A model generated the notes under the pieces. That model was given only the letters and a program-made list of their open reading frames with translations. It made no database searches and had not been told where the DNA came from. From Coenobita brevimanus (lineage: Eukaryota > Arthropoda > Malacostraca > Decapoda > Coenobitidae): a DNA stretch of 64,000 nt. Within the stretch, counting starts at the first letter, position 1. The number at the start of each line of letters is the position of its first letter. This document shows positions 1 to 10,937 of the stretch, piece after piece. The stretch lies in contig CM064669.1 of assembly GCA_032717465.1 (NCBI GenBank), positions 42,787,853 through 42,851,852 of the forward strand, given 5' to 3'. Position numbers and translations under genes: made by a program.

Positions 1-127
1 GAGTGGAATTTCAATATACAAAAATATATTGTACGAGGGAAAGGAACGAAAGAAAGTGATTTTACGTGTAACAGTTTGGAAGACAGGATGCACGTGGAGG
101 AACACAACGAGGGAAGGGCAGGAACGT

Positions 128-303
<176 letters not shown>

Positions 304-715
304 ATTATACATCTCGTCGGTAAGAGAAATACAGTATACTAAACCGTGCCTGAAAGAAGGGTAAATGTGGAAGACAAGTGGAAGACTATGGACACCAAGT
401 GGGTGGCAGGAAGGACAAGGAAGATGGAACGTGTGTGGACAAAGGGAATTAAGGAAGAAGGAGTTTAATACTTGGTAAAAGAGTGACAACGAAATAATGT
501 ACATAAAATAATTTCCAAGGGAGGTCTGGAAGAGAAAATATGTGGAAGAGAGGGAAGATGTAGCGAGAGTCAAATATTGGAAGAAAACGGGTGAGGGTAC
601 GAAAAAAAGATTTGTGGAAAGGAAGCAAGAAAGATGGAGTGGAAGTGAAGGAGTGGTGGAGAAATATTGGTGGAGTGAAAAGGGTTAGGCAGAAGGAGAG
701 AGAGAAATGTCTGAA

Positions 716-1000
716 GAGTGGGAGGGAGATGGTGTGGAGGTGGAAGAGTGGGAGGGAGATGGTGTGGAAATGGAAGAGTGGGAGGGAGATGGTGTGGAAA
801 TGGAATGGTGGGAGGGAGATGATGTGGAAGTGGAAGAGTGGGAGGGAGATGGTGTGGAAATGGAATGGTGGGAGGGAGATGATGTGGAAGTGGAAGAGTG
901 GGAGGGAGATGGTGTGTGGAAGTGGAAGAGTGGGAGGGAGATGGTGTGTGGAAGTGGAAGAGTGGGAGGGAGATGGTGTGTGGAAGTGGAAGAGTGGGGG
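716..1000. repeat. 30-bp purine-rich minisatellite
   Basis: Tandem units of 30 bp built on GGAGGGAGATGGTGTGGAA, with A/T and GGA/GAA variants. About nine units are visible, and the last few are 32-33 bp because of an extra GT. The surrounding 340-1250 interval is also strongly purine-biased. Frames on either strand (Glu/Gly/Trp-rich or Ser/Pro/His-rich) are by-products of the repeat. Confidence 0.93.
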
Positions 1001-1267
1001 GAAAAGCAGGTGACTGTTGGAGAGGAAGGTGTGTGGAGAGGAGGGAGGGACATGGAGTGGAAGTGAAAGACTGGAAGGGAAATACTGGCCGAAAACACGT
1101 ATGGAAGGGAAGGAGAGGAGAGGGAGATCGAGTGAAGGTGGAAGAGTGAAGGAGAAATATTGGCTTGACTCAAAAGAGGCATAAAAGAAGAAAATGTTCA
1201 GAAAAGCGAGGGAAAGAGGGAATGGAAGAGGAGATTGAAGGATAACTGGAGAGGGTAGGATATATGT

Positions 1268-1268
<1 letters not shown>

Positions 1269-1306
<38 letters not shown>
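1269..1306. repeat. (GA)n microsatellite
   Basis: Uninterrupted GA dinucleotides within purine-rich DNA. Confidence 0.95.
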
Positions 1307-1307
<1 letters not shown>

Positions 1308-1309
1308 AT

Positions 1310-1689
1310 GAAATTGTGGAGAAGAAATAACTGAGTCAAAATGGGTATTAAATGCACAAGACAAAGAGAAAAAGAAAGGAAAAGATGGAATGATAATGGA
1401 AGTAGCAGAATAAGACCATGTTAGTCACGGGAAAACAAGGGTGTGAGAGAACAGATGAGAAAGTAAATGTGTGGCAAAGGGTGAGAGATGAAGGAGAAGT
1501 GAAGGAGTAGGGGAATATCGGTGACTGTGAGGGACGAAGGTGGGGTGAGAGTGGAGGGGTGAAGATGAAATACTGAACTGAATGGCGGTACAGGAAAGGT
1601 ACGAGAAAACATCAGCAGAAGAGTGGGAAAAAGTGATGGAGTGTGAGGGAAAGAGAGGGAAAGAAAGAGGGAGTAAGAGAGGAAGAGGA
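1310..1689. other. Purine-rich spacer
   Basis: GA-rich sequence with loosely repeated AAAGGAGAAGTG-like words. No coding or RNA feature is recognised. Confidence 0.6.
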
Positions 1690-1895
1690 TGAAGGGAAAA
1701 GATGGAGTGGAGGAGGAAGAGGGGAAAAGAAAGACAGAGTGGAAGAGGAAGAGGGGAAAAGAAAGATGGAGTAGAAGAGAAAACGGGGAAAGAAAGATGG
1801 CGTGGCAGAAGATGGAAAAAGAAAGATGGAGTGGAAGAGGAAGTGGATAACAAAAAGATGGAGTGGAAGAGGAAGTGGGTAACAAAAACATGGAG
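1690..1895. repeat. ~36-bp GA-rich minisatellite
   Basis: About six imperfect units related to GAAAGATGGAGTGGAAGAGG, mostly 33-40 bp apart. The last two units end in AGTGG(A/G)TAACAAAAA. The unit shares the word GATGG-GTGGAAGAG with the 30-bp array at 716-1000, which suggests a common origin. Confidence 0.8.
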
Positions 1896-1899
1896 TGGA

Positions 1900-2374
1900 C
1901 GTGGTGCACTGTACACACAAGCCTTGGTTTACTGCCCCGTTTACTTTCCATTCATAGATCATATTCTCGCTGGCTTAAGGAAGCTTCATAACACCGCTTA
2001 CTCAGCTATTCATTTTGTCGAATACCTCTTAATACCATCTAGTAATTGATGCTGCAGATGCAAACTATGCTGACACTAAAACGATGTACTTAAGACAACA
2101 ATAGAGGCGTAATAAGCAACTCGTCACTGAAGAAATCTTCTTAAGTGTCCTATGTGCACGAGAACACGGCTCCTAATACGACTTCTGGCATTACCTCATA
2201 TTTACTCTTTTTCTTTAACCTTATCATTTCAGGGTCAAGGTTGGGTATTTCATTCTCGCTGCCTCCACAGGATTTTAATCACTTGGGAAGCTGTAAGTAG
2301 TTGCCACTTGGAATCCCGTGACGTCTTTTTGTACTTCCTTCTTCGTAATTCCGCTGTTTTATTAAACTTAGGAA
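1900..2374. other. Unassigned spacer
   Basis: Balanced composition and no long frame. A weak exon-like segment (2233-2292, between CAG and GTAAGT) is discussed in the findings. Nothing else is recognised. Confidence 0.5.
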
Positions 2375-3640
2375 AGGCGGTGGTGAGGAGATGTAGTGTG
2401 GTGGTAGTGATGAGGAAATGTAGTGTGGTGGTGGTGGTGGTGGTGGTGGTGGTGGTGGGAAGGTGTAGTGTGGTGGTGGTGGTGGTGGGAAGGCGTAGTA
2501 TGGTGGTGGTGGTGGGAAGGTGTTGTGTGGCGGTGGTGTGTAGTGTGGTGGTTGTGGTGGGGAGGGTGTAATGTGGTTGTGGTGGGGAGGGTGTAATGTG
2601 GTTGTGGTGGGGAGGGTAAAGTGTGGTTTCTGTGGTGGGGAGAGTGTAGTGTGGTGGTGGGGTGTAATGTGGTGGTGGGGAGGGTGTAGTGTGGTAGTGG
2701 TGGGAAGGTGTTGTGTGGTGGTGGTGGGGAGGGTGTAGTGTGGTGGTGGTGGGAGGGTGTAGTGTGGTGGTGGTGGGGAGGGTGTAGTGTGGTGGTGGTG
2801 GGGAGGGTGTAGTGTGGTGGTGGTGGGGAGGGTGTTGTGTGGTGGTGGTGAGGAGGGTGTAGTGTGGTGGTGGTGGGGAGGGTGTAGTGTGGTGGTGGTG
2901 GGGAGGGTGTAGTGTGGTGAGGGTGGGGAGAGTGTAGTGTGGTGAGGGTGGGGAGAGTGTCGTGGGGTGGGGGTGGGGAGAGTGTCGTGGGGTGGTGGTG
3001 GGGAGGTTGTCGTGGGGTGAAGGTTGGGAGGGTATAGAGTGGTGGAGGTTAGGATGTTGTAGTGTGGTGTGGGTAGGGAGGGTGTTGTGTGGTGGTAGTG
3101 GTGAGGGTGTTGTCGGGTGGTGGTAGGAAGGGTGTTGTGGCGGGGTAGTGGGGAGGGTGTAGTGTGGTGGGGGTGGGGAGGGTGTAGTGTGGTGGGGGTG
3201 GGGAGGGTGTAGTGTGGTGGGGGTGGGGAGATGTAGTGTGGTGTAGTGGTGGGGAGGGTGTAGTGTAGTGGTGGTTGGATGTAGTGTAGTGGTGGTTGGA
3301 TGTAGTGTGGTGAGGGTGGGGAGGGTGTAGTCTCGTAGGGGTGGGAAGGGCGTAATGTGGAGGGGGTGGGAAGGGCGTAATGTGGGTGGGGTGGGGAGGG
3401 TGTAGTGTGGTGGGGGAGGGGAGGGTATAGTGTGGTGGGGGAAGGGAGGATGTAGTGTTGTGGGGGTGGGGAGGATGTAGTGTTGTGGGGGTGGGGAGGA
3501 TGTAGTGTTGTGGGGGTGGAGAGGATGTAGTGTGGACAGGGTTCGGAGGGTGTAGTGGGGTGGACGTGGGGAGTAGATACTGTTGTGGTGGGAGTGGGTA
3601 GTGTGGCAAAGTGTAAAGTGTGGTGTTGTGGTGTTGGCAA
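2375..3640. repeat. ~25-bp G-rich minisatellite (copy A)
   Basis: Roughly 50 units of about 25 bp with the core GGGGAGGGTGTAGTGTGG, separated by (GGT)2-9. Variants carry TTG or TCG for TAG and GGTGAGGGTGG. The strand is almost free of C. The 473- and 186-codon frames on the other strand are Pro/His/Thr low-complexity translations of the array. Confidence 0.95.
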
Positions 3641-3935
3641 CAGCTGTGCGTTAGGCTTCATCGTTCTATTAGTTTTATGGTGGTATGCACGGAATGCCAC
3701 TTTATATATTATGCCAATAACTATATTCTAGATAATACTGGTATTTGCTGCTCTAATATTACCTAAAGTAGGATTGAACTATACAGTAAAACTAATAAAT
3801 AAATAATTAAATGAATAAATAAACTTAATAAAAGTATGTACACTTCAACAGCATTCCGCCTATTTTGCTTAAACACTACGATTTCTTTTAGCTGACTACT
3901 ACCTAACACACACTGGACGGAAAACTATATAGATG

Positions 3936-3938
<3 letters not shown>

Positions 3939-3992
<54 letters not shown>
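3939..3992. repeat. (CT)n microsatellite
   Basis: Uninterrupted CT run. A shorter (CT)n lies at the matching point of duplication copy B (35996-36030). Confidence 0.95.
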
Positions 3993-3996
<4 letters not shown>

Positions 3997-4251
3997 CTAT
4001 ATCATCATACTTCTTTCTCATTAAGGATGAAGTGTGCTTGGTATTATAATCACCCTTTCTTTGCCTCTCATCGTTTTACACCTGTTCTATTAGTCTCCTA
4101 TATTTTTCTCAATCTTCATTCAAGCTCTCATAATTCTTTTTGCGTTTATCGACCGCTTCAATATGATCTTTTAAAATTTCATTTTTCTTGCTAGAGTCGA
4201 CTTTATGTGACTAAGAAATTTTTCGAAATGAAAGAGTTAGATATTCCTTTT

Positions 4252-4341
4252 ATTAACTCTATTACCAAACGTCTGCTCTGACCTGAAATTATATCGTCCC
4301 TAAGTAGAATTAATAAAAATTAAGTCATCGTTGCGACTTAA
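4252..4341. mobile_element. Degraded TTAA-flanked MITE-like unit
   Basis: Begins TTAACTCTATTACC and ends near CGACTTAA, with a degenerate internal ATTATATCGTCC word corresponding to the AATAAAATCGTCTGG core of other units in this window. A matching diverged copy is at about 36669-36775 in duplication copy B, so it predates the duplication. Call rests on similarity by eye. Confidence 0.45.
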
Positions 4342-4639
4342 GGAGAGGAACACTAATTACTTTTTTCTCTCAGATTTTAATCATTTCCCTTTTCTCCCTC
4401 TGTCTCATTACTTGTTAATCAGTATTTTTTTCTATTAATATGTATAACTTTTTCCACTTAATCTTTTTACCATATAGTGTTTCTGGTAGGTGCCGACCAT
4501 CATCTACTCACATGATCTATTGCTGCCGCTTCTTCCTTCCATTTTTTCATTCCATCTCTGTGTCTGCCCGCCTCTCTTCCTGCTTCACCTTTTCCTTCCA
4601 GGCACTTTCTTATTTTTACAACGCTAGGAGGTAACCATT

Positions 4640-4890
4640 TAACCAAACTGCAAGATGGAGTGGAGGGTACTATGGTGCCCCTCCTAACTGGGGACAGACG
4701 CAAATGCGGCGTCCATCCAGGAATCAAACCTCCACACTTTTTCCTGTGTCTGTAGCGAAGCGCAGTCATCCATAACAGAACATCGGTTTACTGCACGGGG
4801 ATGGCCCAGGAGGGGGGGGGGTTGCTTGCCTGTGGTTGATGGGTCAGCTCGGGTCTGATATTGGGGCTGATCAACAAAAACTGTAAAGCA
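4640..4890 (+). mobile_element. Composite SINE-like unit (copy 1)
   Basis: Contains AGACGCAAATGCGGCGTCCA, ATCCAGGAATCAAACCTCC, an internal CATCGGTTTACTGCACGGGG, TTGCTTGCCTG and GCTGATCAACAA. The same order recurs at 7200-7400 (minus), 10600-10830 and 37180-37370. In the 10.6-kb copy the first 60 bases resemble a tRNA-like head (A-box-like GAGTGGTTAGACGC, eroded B-box). It lies inside duplication copy A. Confidence 0.7.
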
Positions 4891-4899
4891 CTGCAATCG

Positions 4900-5715
4900 A
4901 ATGGCAGGTTATCCGTCTTGCCAGAATTTCCAACACACCCCAAGTTTACACAGTCCGTTGCTACCTTGTTTACTCTTACACAGAGGGGCCTCAGTCTGAC
5001 ACTCTCCCTAACACCTCGCCTCACATCACCACGCTCGCTCCTCTCCCTTAACCTCTTCCTTTCCATCCTATGTACTTCTTTCTATCACTATTTCTTTCCT
5101 CCTGTTTCTTCTCCACCTCTTCTTTCTTCTCTGTTTAAATTTTCCTAGTCTTCCTCCTCCCCTTCCCCATTTTTCTCCTCTTCGACTTCTTTTTCTGTTT
5201 TTTCTCATCTTCATTTCCATATTAAATTATCCCCTCCCCTCTCCTCCTCTCTCATTTTTTTCTTCTTTTCACATTTGCATTGTAATGTCTTCGGTGTAAT
5301 TATTTTGTGTCTTCCGCCTCTTCCTCCCTCAATCTTAACTAACCTAACGTGACCTAGCTTCTCTTTTGGGAGTATTGTGCTTCCTTCCATCTCTTCCAAT
5401 TGTCAACCCTTTCCTCTTTTCCTCGCAGCTTGTTATTCTATTTCACCTTCTTGTTCCTGTACACCATTTATCACTCCTTCCCCTCGCCCCGTTCCTCTCT
5501 TCCTCTTCCTCCCCTCTTCTCCCCATTCTCCATTAATCTCTACTTTTTTTCATCTGGTTGTGTTCCTACTGTCTCTTCTGAACGCATACCCGTTTTACTC
5601 TCCCCCAGGCTGCTTGTCATTCCCGTTCTTCCTCTTGCAATTTTCTTTATGCACAGGTTACTACGGCTCAAGCTGTTTCTGATTTATTTCTCATTTTTTA
5701 AAAATCACCGATAGT
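4900..5715. repeat. Pyrimidine-rich tail of duplication copy A
   Basis: CT-rich sequence in which C/T make up most of the strand. It matches 37390-38175, and its last part matches 62500-62830. No gene is recognised; Leu/Ser/Phe/Pro frames are compositional. Confidence 0.75.
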
Positions 5716-6469
5716 TCTCTTCTGTGCTTTTCAATTCACGGTTTCTTGTCTCTCATTTTCTGCTGCATCATCATCTGATGAAACTGAATTCATATATCTT
5801 GATTTTTCCAGTTTAGAGATTTCTTGTGTTCTTTGTTATTTTGCATATCATAGGCTCACCGGTCGTATGGTGAAAAGGGTAGGAGGGAGATTACATAGAT
5901 ATCCTGCGTAAACCTCATACCCTCTTCACTGTGTGTAATGTTAAACGTAACTTATTAGGACAGCTTATGTAAAAACAGCCTCTGGACCCTGGCACCAGCA
6001 GCAGTATTTAATGACTTTGCGAACGTGTGTACAAGATTATTTCTACTTTTACACTCACACGGATACCAAACATTTCACAGTCCAATCAAAGTAATTATTC
6101 AAGTGAGGAAATAAGGAAAACAAAATTATCTGTGAGGACAGTTAACTGTTTCTGAAGCCTTGTTTATCCAGTAAATTGGTTTGGATGTTTTACACATAAA
6201 CGACCCCACAACACACAACCCTTCATGTCCTGGCTGGGTTAACCCTGCCGCAGCTCCATCACACAAATGGTTATGGCCAACGAGGCAGGGAGGCAGGGGT
6301 GGGGGTGGCCAGGTGGTGTGAGAAACTCGGAAGCACACTGGCAAACGAGGAGTTCGCTAAGAGAGAGATGTAACACAGGTCAGTAAAACTGGTTGACGCA
6401 CATGATACCGACCCACACGCTGGAAGCTACAGCTGACTGATATGCAAAATGATAACAGATTTGCCGGGG
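5716..6469. other. Unassigned spacer
   Basis: No coding, RNA or repeat structure that I recognise. Confidence 0.5.
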
Positions 6470-6597
6470 ATTCATAACAGCTCAACATCAATTAAGTGAC
6501 ACTAAATACAGGCTATGTCCCGGTTTTACCGACATTCATAACAGCTCAACATCAATCATGCGACACTAAACCCAAGCTATGTCCCGAGGTCAGGTGT
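6470..6597. repeat. 64-bp direct tandem duplication
   Basis: ATTCATAACAGCTCAACATC starts at 6470 and again at 6534. The two 64-bp units share most bases, including GACACTAAA and GCTATGTCCCG. Confidence 0.85.
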
Positions 6598-6599
6598 CA

Positions 6600-7199
6600 T
6601 GCACATTAACGGTTCCATGTGCATGAACGCTGACAATATAACTCAGCGTATTACCTGAACGCCAGCAACCTATCAGCTGCTGAGTGACCCTGGCACATAT
6701 ATATACAATAACAAATAGACAGGAAATGCCAGATCCAAAAGTGATACGGAACCGTATAATTGTCGACATTTACTTTAACATAAACACAGAAATCAGGGGA
6801 CCCGTAAGTGATAAAGAGTTGTATTATACTCGGCTTAGGAGGCTTTGTGGCACCTCTTCCTTAGAGATGTAAGGGGATATTATGACATCCGAGATCGCCA
6901 AACCCAAACCACAATCATCCATTTTGGGGACATTACTAATGTGAAACATGATGGTGTTAACCACTTCATTCCCACAATGTATTTTATATGCTGTTGTTAC
7001 TCTCAATAGTTTGGGCGAGTCGAACTAGAGGTATTTGATAGCCTGCATTATCTATCTTATTACTAGATGTCTTAGCCAAGTTCATTACAATCGCCTGGTG
7101 GTAGAAGGAGTAAAATATGAACACACGTCATTGGCCTGAAAGTAATGAACATTAAGTATGACGTTCTGCCTCACTGCTGACGGCGTTGTGGTTAACAGA
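6600..7199. other. Unassigned spacer
   Basis: No recognised gene. The word GCACCTCTTCCTTAGAGATG near 6850 resembles part of 28410-28440 on the other strand, which hints at an old dispersed repeat. Confidence 0.4.
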
Positions 7200-7530
7200 A
7201 GGAGAGGTCTAAGAATAACTCCGCTCTGTTTGGCTGAGTAGACCTATCAACCGCAAACAAACAATCACCCCTCCAAGGTCATCCCCGTGCAGTGAACCTA
7301 TGTCCCCTTGAAGTGGACAGCGACTCGCAACAGCAAAGCGTAGGGAACTGAGTGGAGCTTTGGTTCCTAGATGGACGCCGCATTTGCGTTCCTCCACCCA
7401 ATTAATTAATGTACGAGAGTAGACTCCGCATCACCCTGTTATTGAGGTGTATGGTTACCACCCAGCGTTGTAAATGGTTTTGTGGGTTACAGGATAACCT
7501 ACAATTAGGCCTGTCACTCAGTGTGGTCAT
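7200..7530 (-). mobile_element. Composite SINE-like unit (copy 2, minus)
   Basis: Reverse-complement counterpart of copies at 4640, 10600 and 37060. On the minus strand it reads GGAACGCAAATGCGGCGTCC, then AGGAACCAAAGCTCC, then ATAGGTTCACTGCACGGGG. On the other side of the head (7440-7530) lies ATGGTTACCACCCAGCG...GTCACTCAGTGTGG. This module also occurs at 24678-24760 and, inverted, at 37070-37130, so the family is composite. Confidence 0.7.
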
Positions 7531-7679
7531 TTATGGAAGACGTAGGCAGCACAATATTCAGTGAGTGGATGATTTTTTTAAAATGCAAGGAAGAAAGAAC
7601 CAAAGGCCAGAAGTCCGCAAGTTAGTTCCCTCCAAGAAATTAGAAAAACAAAACAACTGAGTCAAATTCAAGATCCGTT

Positions 7680-9170
7680 AATTTTCAGATGCCTGGACAC
7701 ACTGCGTTTAAAGACTGGAAATCATAAGCAGCAGAAATACAGACAGACGAAGACAGTTCCAGAGTTGACCTGTTGCATACATGTAGGACTGGAAGTTAAG
7801 GTTAACTCCTGCATTAAAGGATTGGACGGAAAAGGGGTGAGAGTCTGCTTCTAGATGGGTGCTATGCGCCCACTGTAGTGGTGGAGGGATGCAAGTAGAC
7901 AGTTCAGAAGAGCAGTGACCAATGAAGTCGCAATAAAAACGAGATAAAGATGCAACAGTACAGTGAAAAGAGACACTGGGAGCCAGTAAGACGAGGAGAG
8001 TTAATAAGACAAAAAGTCTTTCGCTCCACCTTGTTGAGCTGTTTGTGGGGAGCCTCCCTAAACATGAACTGTACTCTACACAGGTGCGAATTAAACCCTT
8101 TATAAAGTCAACTATTGTGCAGGAGTAAAGATGGCATGGAGTCGACTTAGCACACCTAATCTCTTAGATGCTGATTTTACAAGAAAGGTAATATCTTTCC
8201 GAGACAAATCCAAGAGAATGAAACTCCACGAATGTTCAAAGATGATGCAGGATTGGGTCTGATTTTGTCAAAAAGCGGATGATATGCCCGCAGTAGATTT
8301 TGACAGGCAGAAAGATGTAAGAACTGAGTTTCTGATCGATTAAAATAAGTTTACTTTTACCCATATCAGAGATATGAACCAAATCAAATTTTAAGTGTGC
8401 CAGAGCCTCATGCTTCTTGAAGCAGCTGCTGACATGGATGCTGTTAAAAGCGAATGGAAAAGTGAAGGGTGGAGTCATGAGCGCATGAGTTGATACAGGT
8501 AAATGTACAGCTTAGGTTTTTTATGAACAGATGGAAGAGAGTTCGTGATTGGACAGAGCCCTCAGGAACACCAGTACTGACAGCTCTAGGAGAAGAACGG
8601 TGGCCGTCTACAACAGCAGCTACAGAACGACCAAAAATGAAACTAGAGATGAAGGCATAGATAGATGGATAGAAACCGTAAGAGGGCAGTTTTATGTCAG
8701 ACTCGATCGAAAGCCTTTGATATGTCAAATGCAATGACAAAGCTTTCGCCACAGTCTCGAAAGAAGGATGACCAGGAGTCCCAAAGGAAAGTGAGAAGAT
8801 CGCCAGTGGAGCATCCCAGGCAAAACCCTTAAAGGCAACTGGACGGAAGCCTCTGATCGGAAAGGTTCTTTAAAAATATTTTGTAAAGTAGAGATTCATA
8901 CCCTTTTGAAATACAGGATGTTAAATCAATTGGGCGATAGTTTGAGGGCTGGAAATGATCCTCCTCCTTTGGAGCAGACTGAATGAGAGCAAATTCCCAG
9001 CAAGAAGGATTGGCACATGTCGCCAGACAAAGGCGAAAGACTACCCAGGCAGAAGCACAGTTCTTTAGGACAACAGGAGGGCCCCATCAGGCCCTTATGC
9101 CATGTTAGTACGAAGAAGGCAAGTGAGGGAAGAAAGTAAATTAATGAAGATATTTTTATGTTAGCCATGA
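7680..9170 (-). pseudogene. Decayed LINE reverse transcriptase
   Basis: Minus-strand frames hold scattered pieces of a non-LTR reverse transcriptase in the correct order. Around 8930-9000 there is an NYRPIDLTS-like stretch (normally NYRPISLTS). Near 8730 a frame reads FDISKAFDRVWH-like. At 8444-8752 there is GVPEGSVQSRTLFHLFIKNL (family GVPQGSVLSPTLF), followed by a HDSTLHF segment in place of the YADD region. Near 8000-8100 a C-terminal piece reads KQLNKVERK-FCLINSPRL. At least four frame changes and several stops separate them. It was once an enzyme that reverse-transcribes its own RNA at nicked target DNA. No endonuclease domain is recognisable here. The element is inactive. Clade assignment (Jockey/I-like) is uncertain. 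Confidence 0.65.
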
Positions 9171-9703
9171 GGAAGTCGAAAGGCCATTGTGACTGTAATT
9201 ACAATATGTTCTAACTATGACAACCACTGTGGAATATTTCGGCAAACCTGTAGAGCCAAGCCTGAGGTATCCTTCGACATACTTAATTTTACTATAGACA
9301 ACAATTAAGACTGGCGCTAATATAAATACTGGAAGAACTACCGTTACAGTAAGTTCAAGATAAATTCTGCAAATTCTCTAAGAGTGTAATATAAACCCAG
9401 TCAGAAGGGATGTGATGAATTACGTGAAGCAAACAAGCAAGCTTTCAATAAGATAACAAGGTACTGACTGGATATAATAAGTAACGGTATTTACATACGC
9501 AGAGCCTCAGATATTGCACAACTACTTACCTGAAACAATGGAAACCATATTATATTGCACTGCAATATCTGCCTACACAGGAATTATATAAGGAACTGAT
9601 ATTTAATTAGCCCATAACAAATTAGCTTTGTGTAAATAACGGTAACGCTAATTCCACACATCGTAACGCCACTCTATATGACCTAACACTCTGCAACTAA
9701 ATT
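9171..9703. other. Unassigned AT-rich spacer
   Basis: Nothing recognised. Confidence 0.5.
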
Positions 9704-9964
9704 ATCAATGGCCATCTATAAATAAAGCAATAACTAAGATGGTAGTTATTAATTATAGCGGAGAGCAGAACAGTGATCACCGGTAATTTTATCAATGGCC
9801 ATCTATAAATAAAACAATAACTAAGATTGTAAGTATGAATTATAGCGGAGAGCAGAACGGTGACCACTGGCAGTATCATCAATGACCATCTATAAATAAA
9901 GCAATAACTAAGATGGCAGTTATGAATTATAGCGGCGAGCACAACGGTGACCACTGGCAATATG
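9704..9964. repeat. 87-bp tandem repeat, three units
   Basis: ATCAATG(G/A)CCATCTATAAA starts at 9704, 9791 and 9878. Each unit ends with AGCGG(A/C)GAGCA(G/C)AACGGTGACCACTGG-like sequence with a few substitutions. No coding sense is evident, and stops occur in each unit frame. Confidence 0.93.
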
Positions 9965-10181
9965 ACACATATGGTGCAGGGCCCGCCAATGGCACTGCCT
10001 CATGGTGGCCGTGTCATAAACTTAGTCATCAACATATACCGTATGGAATAAGAGGAATTTTAACAGTTTTGCCTGTATAAATGACACACCCAACCACTGC
10101 AGACAGTGTAACAACGTGGCTGGGGTGGGTGAGGGTGAGGTGTGTGCGCAGTCACAGAGAACACTGCTACAAACGCCATCG

Positions 10182-10298
<117 letters not shown>

Positions 10299-10599
10299 CC
10301 AAGTATCAGTAAACAACAAAGTCGCCAATCAAGTGCCACCACCGTCCTCCATTACAAGAAATCCATGCAAAATTTACGGTCACCGGAGCCATAACCAATT
10401 ACACATCGACCCAAGAAAAACAGGGGATTGGGGGAATATTCTTTTATCTCGATCAATGAATTTGTCTGTTTGCTTTTTTTCATCAGTTCCTTTTTCATAA
10501 AGCTCACCAGAGCCTAATATAAACCAGTACTTGAAGAACAGCATTGTAACTTTCTACATATGAATCTACCTATCTGCCTTTCTACCAACATATCTACCT

Positions 10600-10830
10600 A
10601 ACTGCTTCCTATCGGGCGACCCTGTTAACTGAGTGGTTAGACGCAAATGCGGCATCCGTCCAGGAACCAAAGCTCCATAATCTTCCCCACCTCTCTGTAG
10701 TGAAGTGTTCTCTGCCGCAACAGAATATCGGTTCACTGCATGGAACAGCCCTGCAGGGTGACTGCTTGCCTGCAGTAGATGGATCTGTTGAACCAGACAG
10801 ACCGAGGTTAATCAACAACAACATACTTTA
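10600..10830 (+). mobile_element. Composite SINE-like unit (copy 3)
   Basis: Clearest tRNA-like head of the family: GTTAACTGAGTGGTTAGACG (A-box-like) and CCAGGAACCAAAGCTCC (eroded B-box position). It is followed by ATCGGTTCACTGCATGGAAC, GACTGCTTGCCTGCAG and GGTTAATCAACAAC, as in the other copies. The tRNA relation is an inference from the spacing and the A-box word. Confidence 0.7.
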
Positions 10831-10937
10831 CTATCGATGTGTATCAATTAGTGCAGCTATTTAGGAACGGGAAAAGTACATAATGCACATAGAAAAAACG
10901 AAGTCTTGCGAATATTTACTTTAAATCTATCTATCGT

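Larger units (their letters stand above)
2375..5715. repeat. Segmental duplication, copy A
   Basis: From the GGT-rich minisatellite through the pyrimidine-rich tail, this block aligns by eye with 30955-38175 (copy B, interrupted by later insertions). Shared landmarks in order: the minisatellite, the unique segment ending it (starting GCAACAGCTGTG here), a (CT)n tract, a degraded TTAA-type unit, a SINE-like unit, the word CACAGTCCGTTGCTACCTTG, and a CT-rich tail containing CTTGTTCCTGTACACCATTT. Copies differ by many substitutions and indels, so the duplication is not recent. Confidence 0.85.

Noticed and set aside
2279..3700. 473-codon minus-strand frame rich in Pro/His/Thr
   Set aside because: Translation of the C-rich strand of the minisatellite; period and composition follow the repeat. 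The same applies to 333 codons at 30360-31361 and 302 codons at 449-1357.
9704..9964. CRISPR-like array
   Set aside because: The whole 87-bp unit repeats, with no unique spacers, and the context is eukaryotic.
10600..10680. Functional tRNA gene
   Set aside because: The A-box-like word is present but the B box is eroded and no cloverleaf can be drawn; better read as a SINE head. The same applies at 12255-12330 and 39670-39730.
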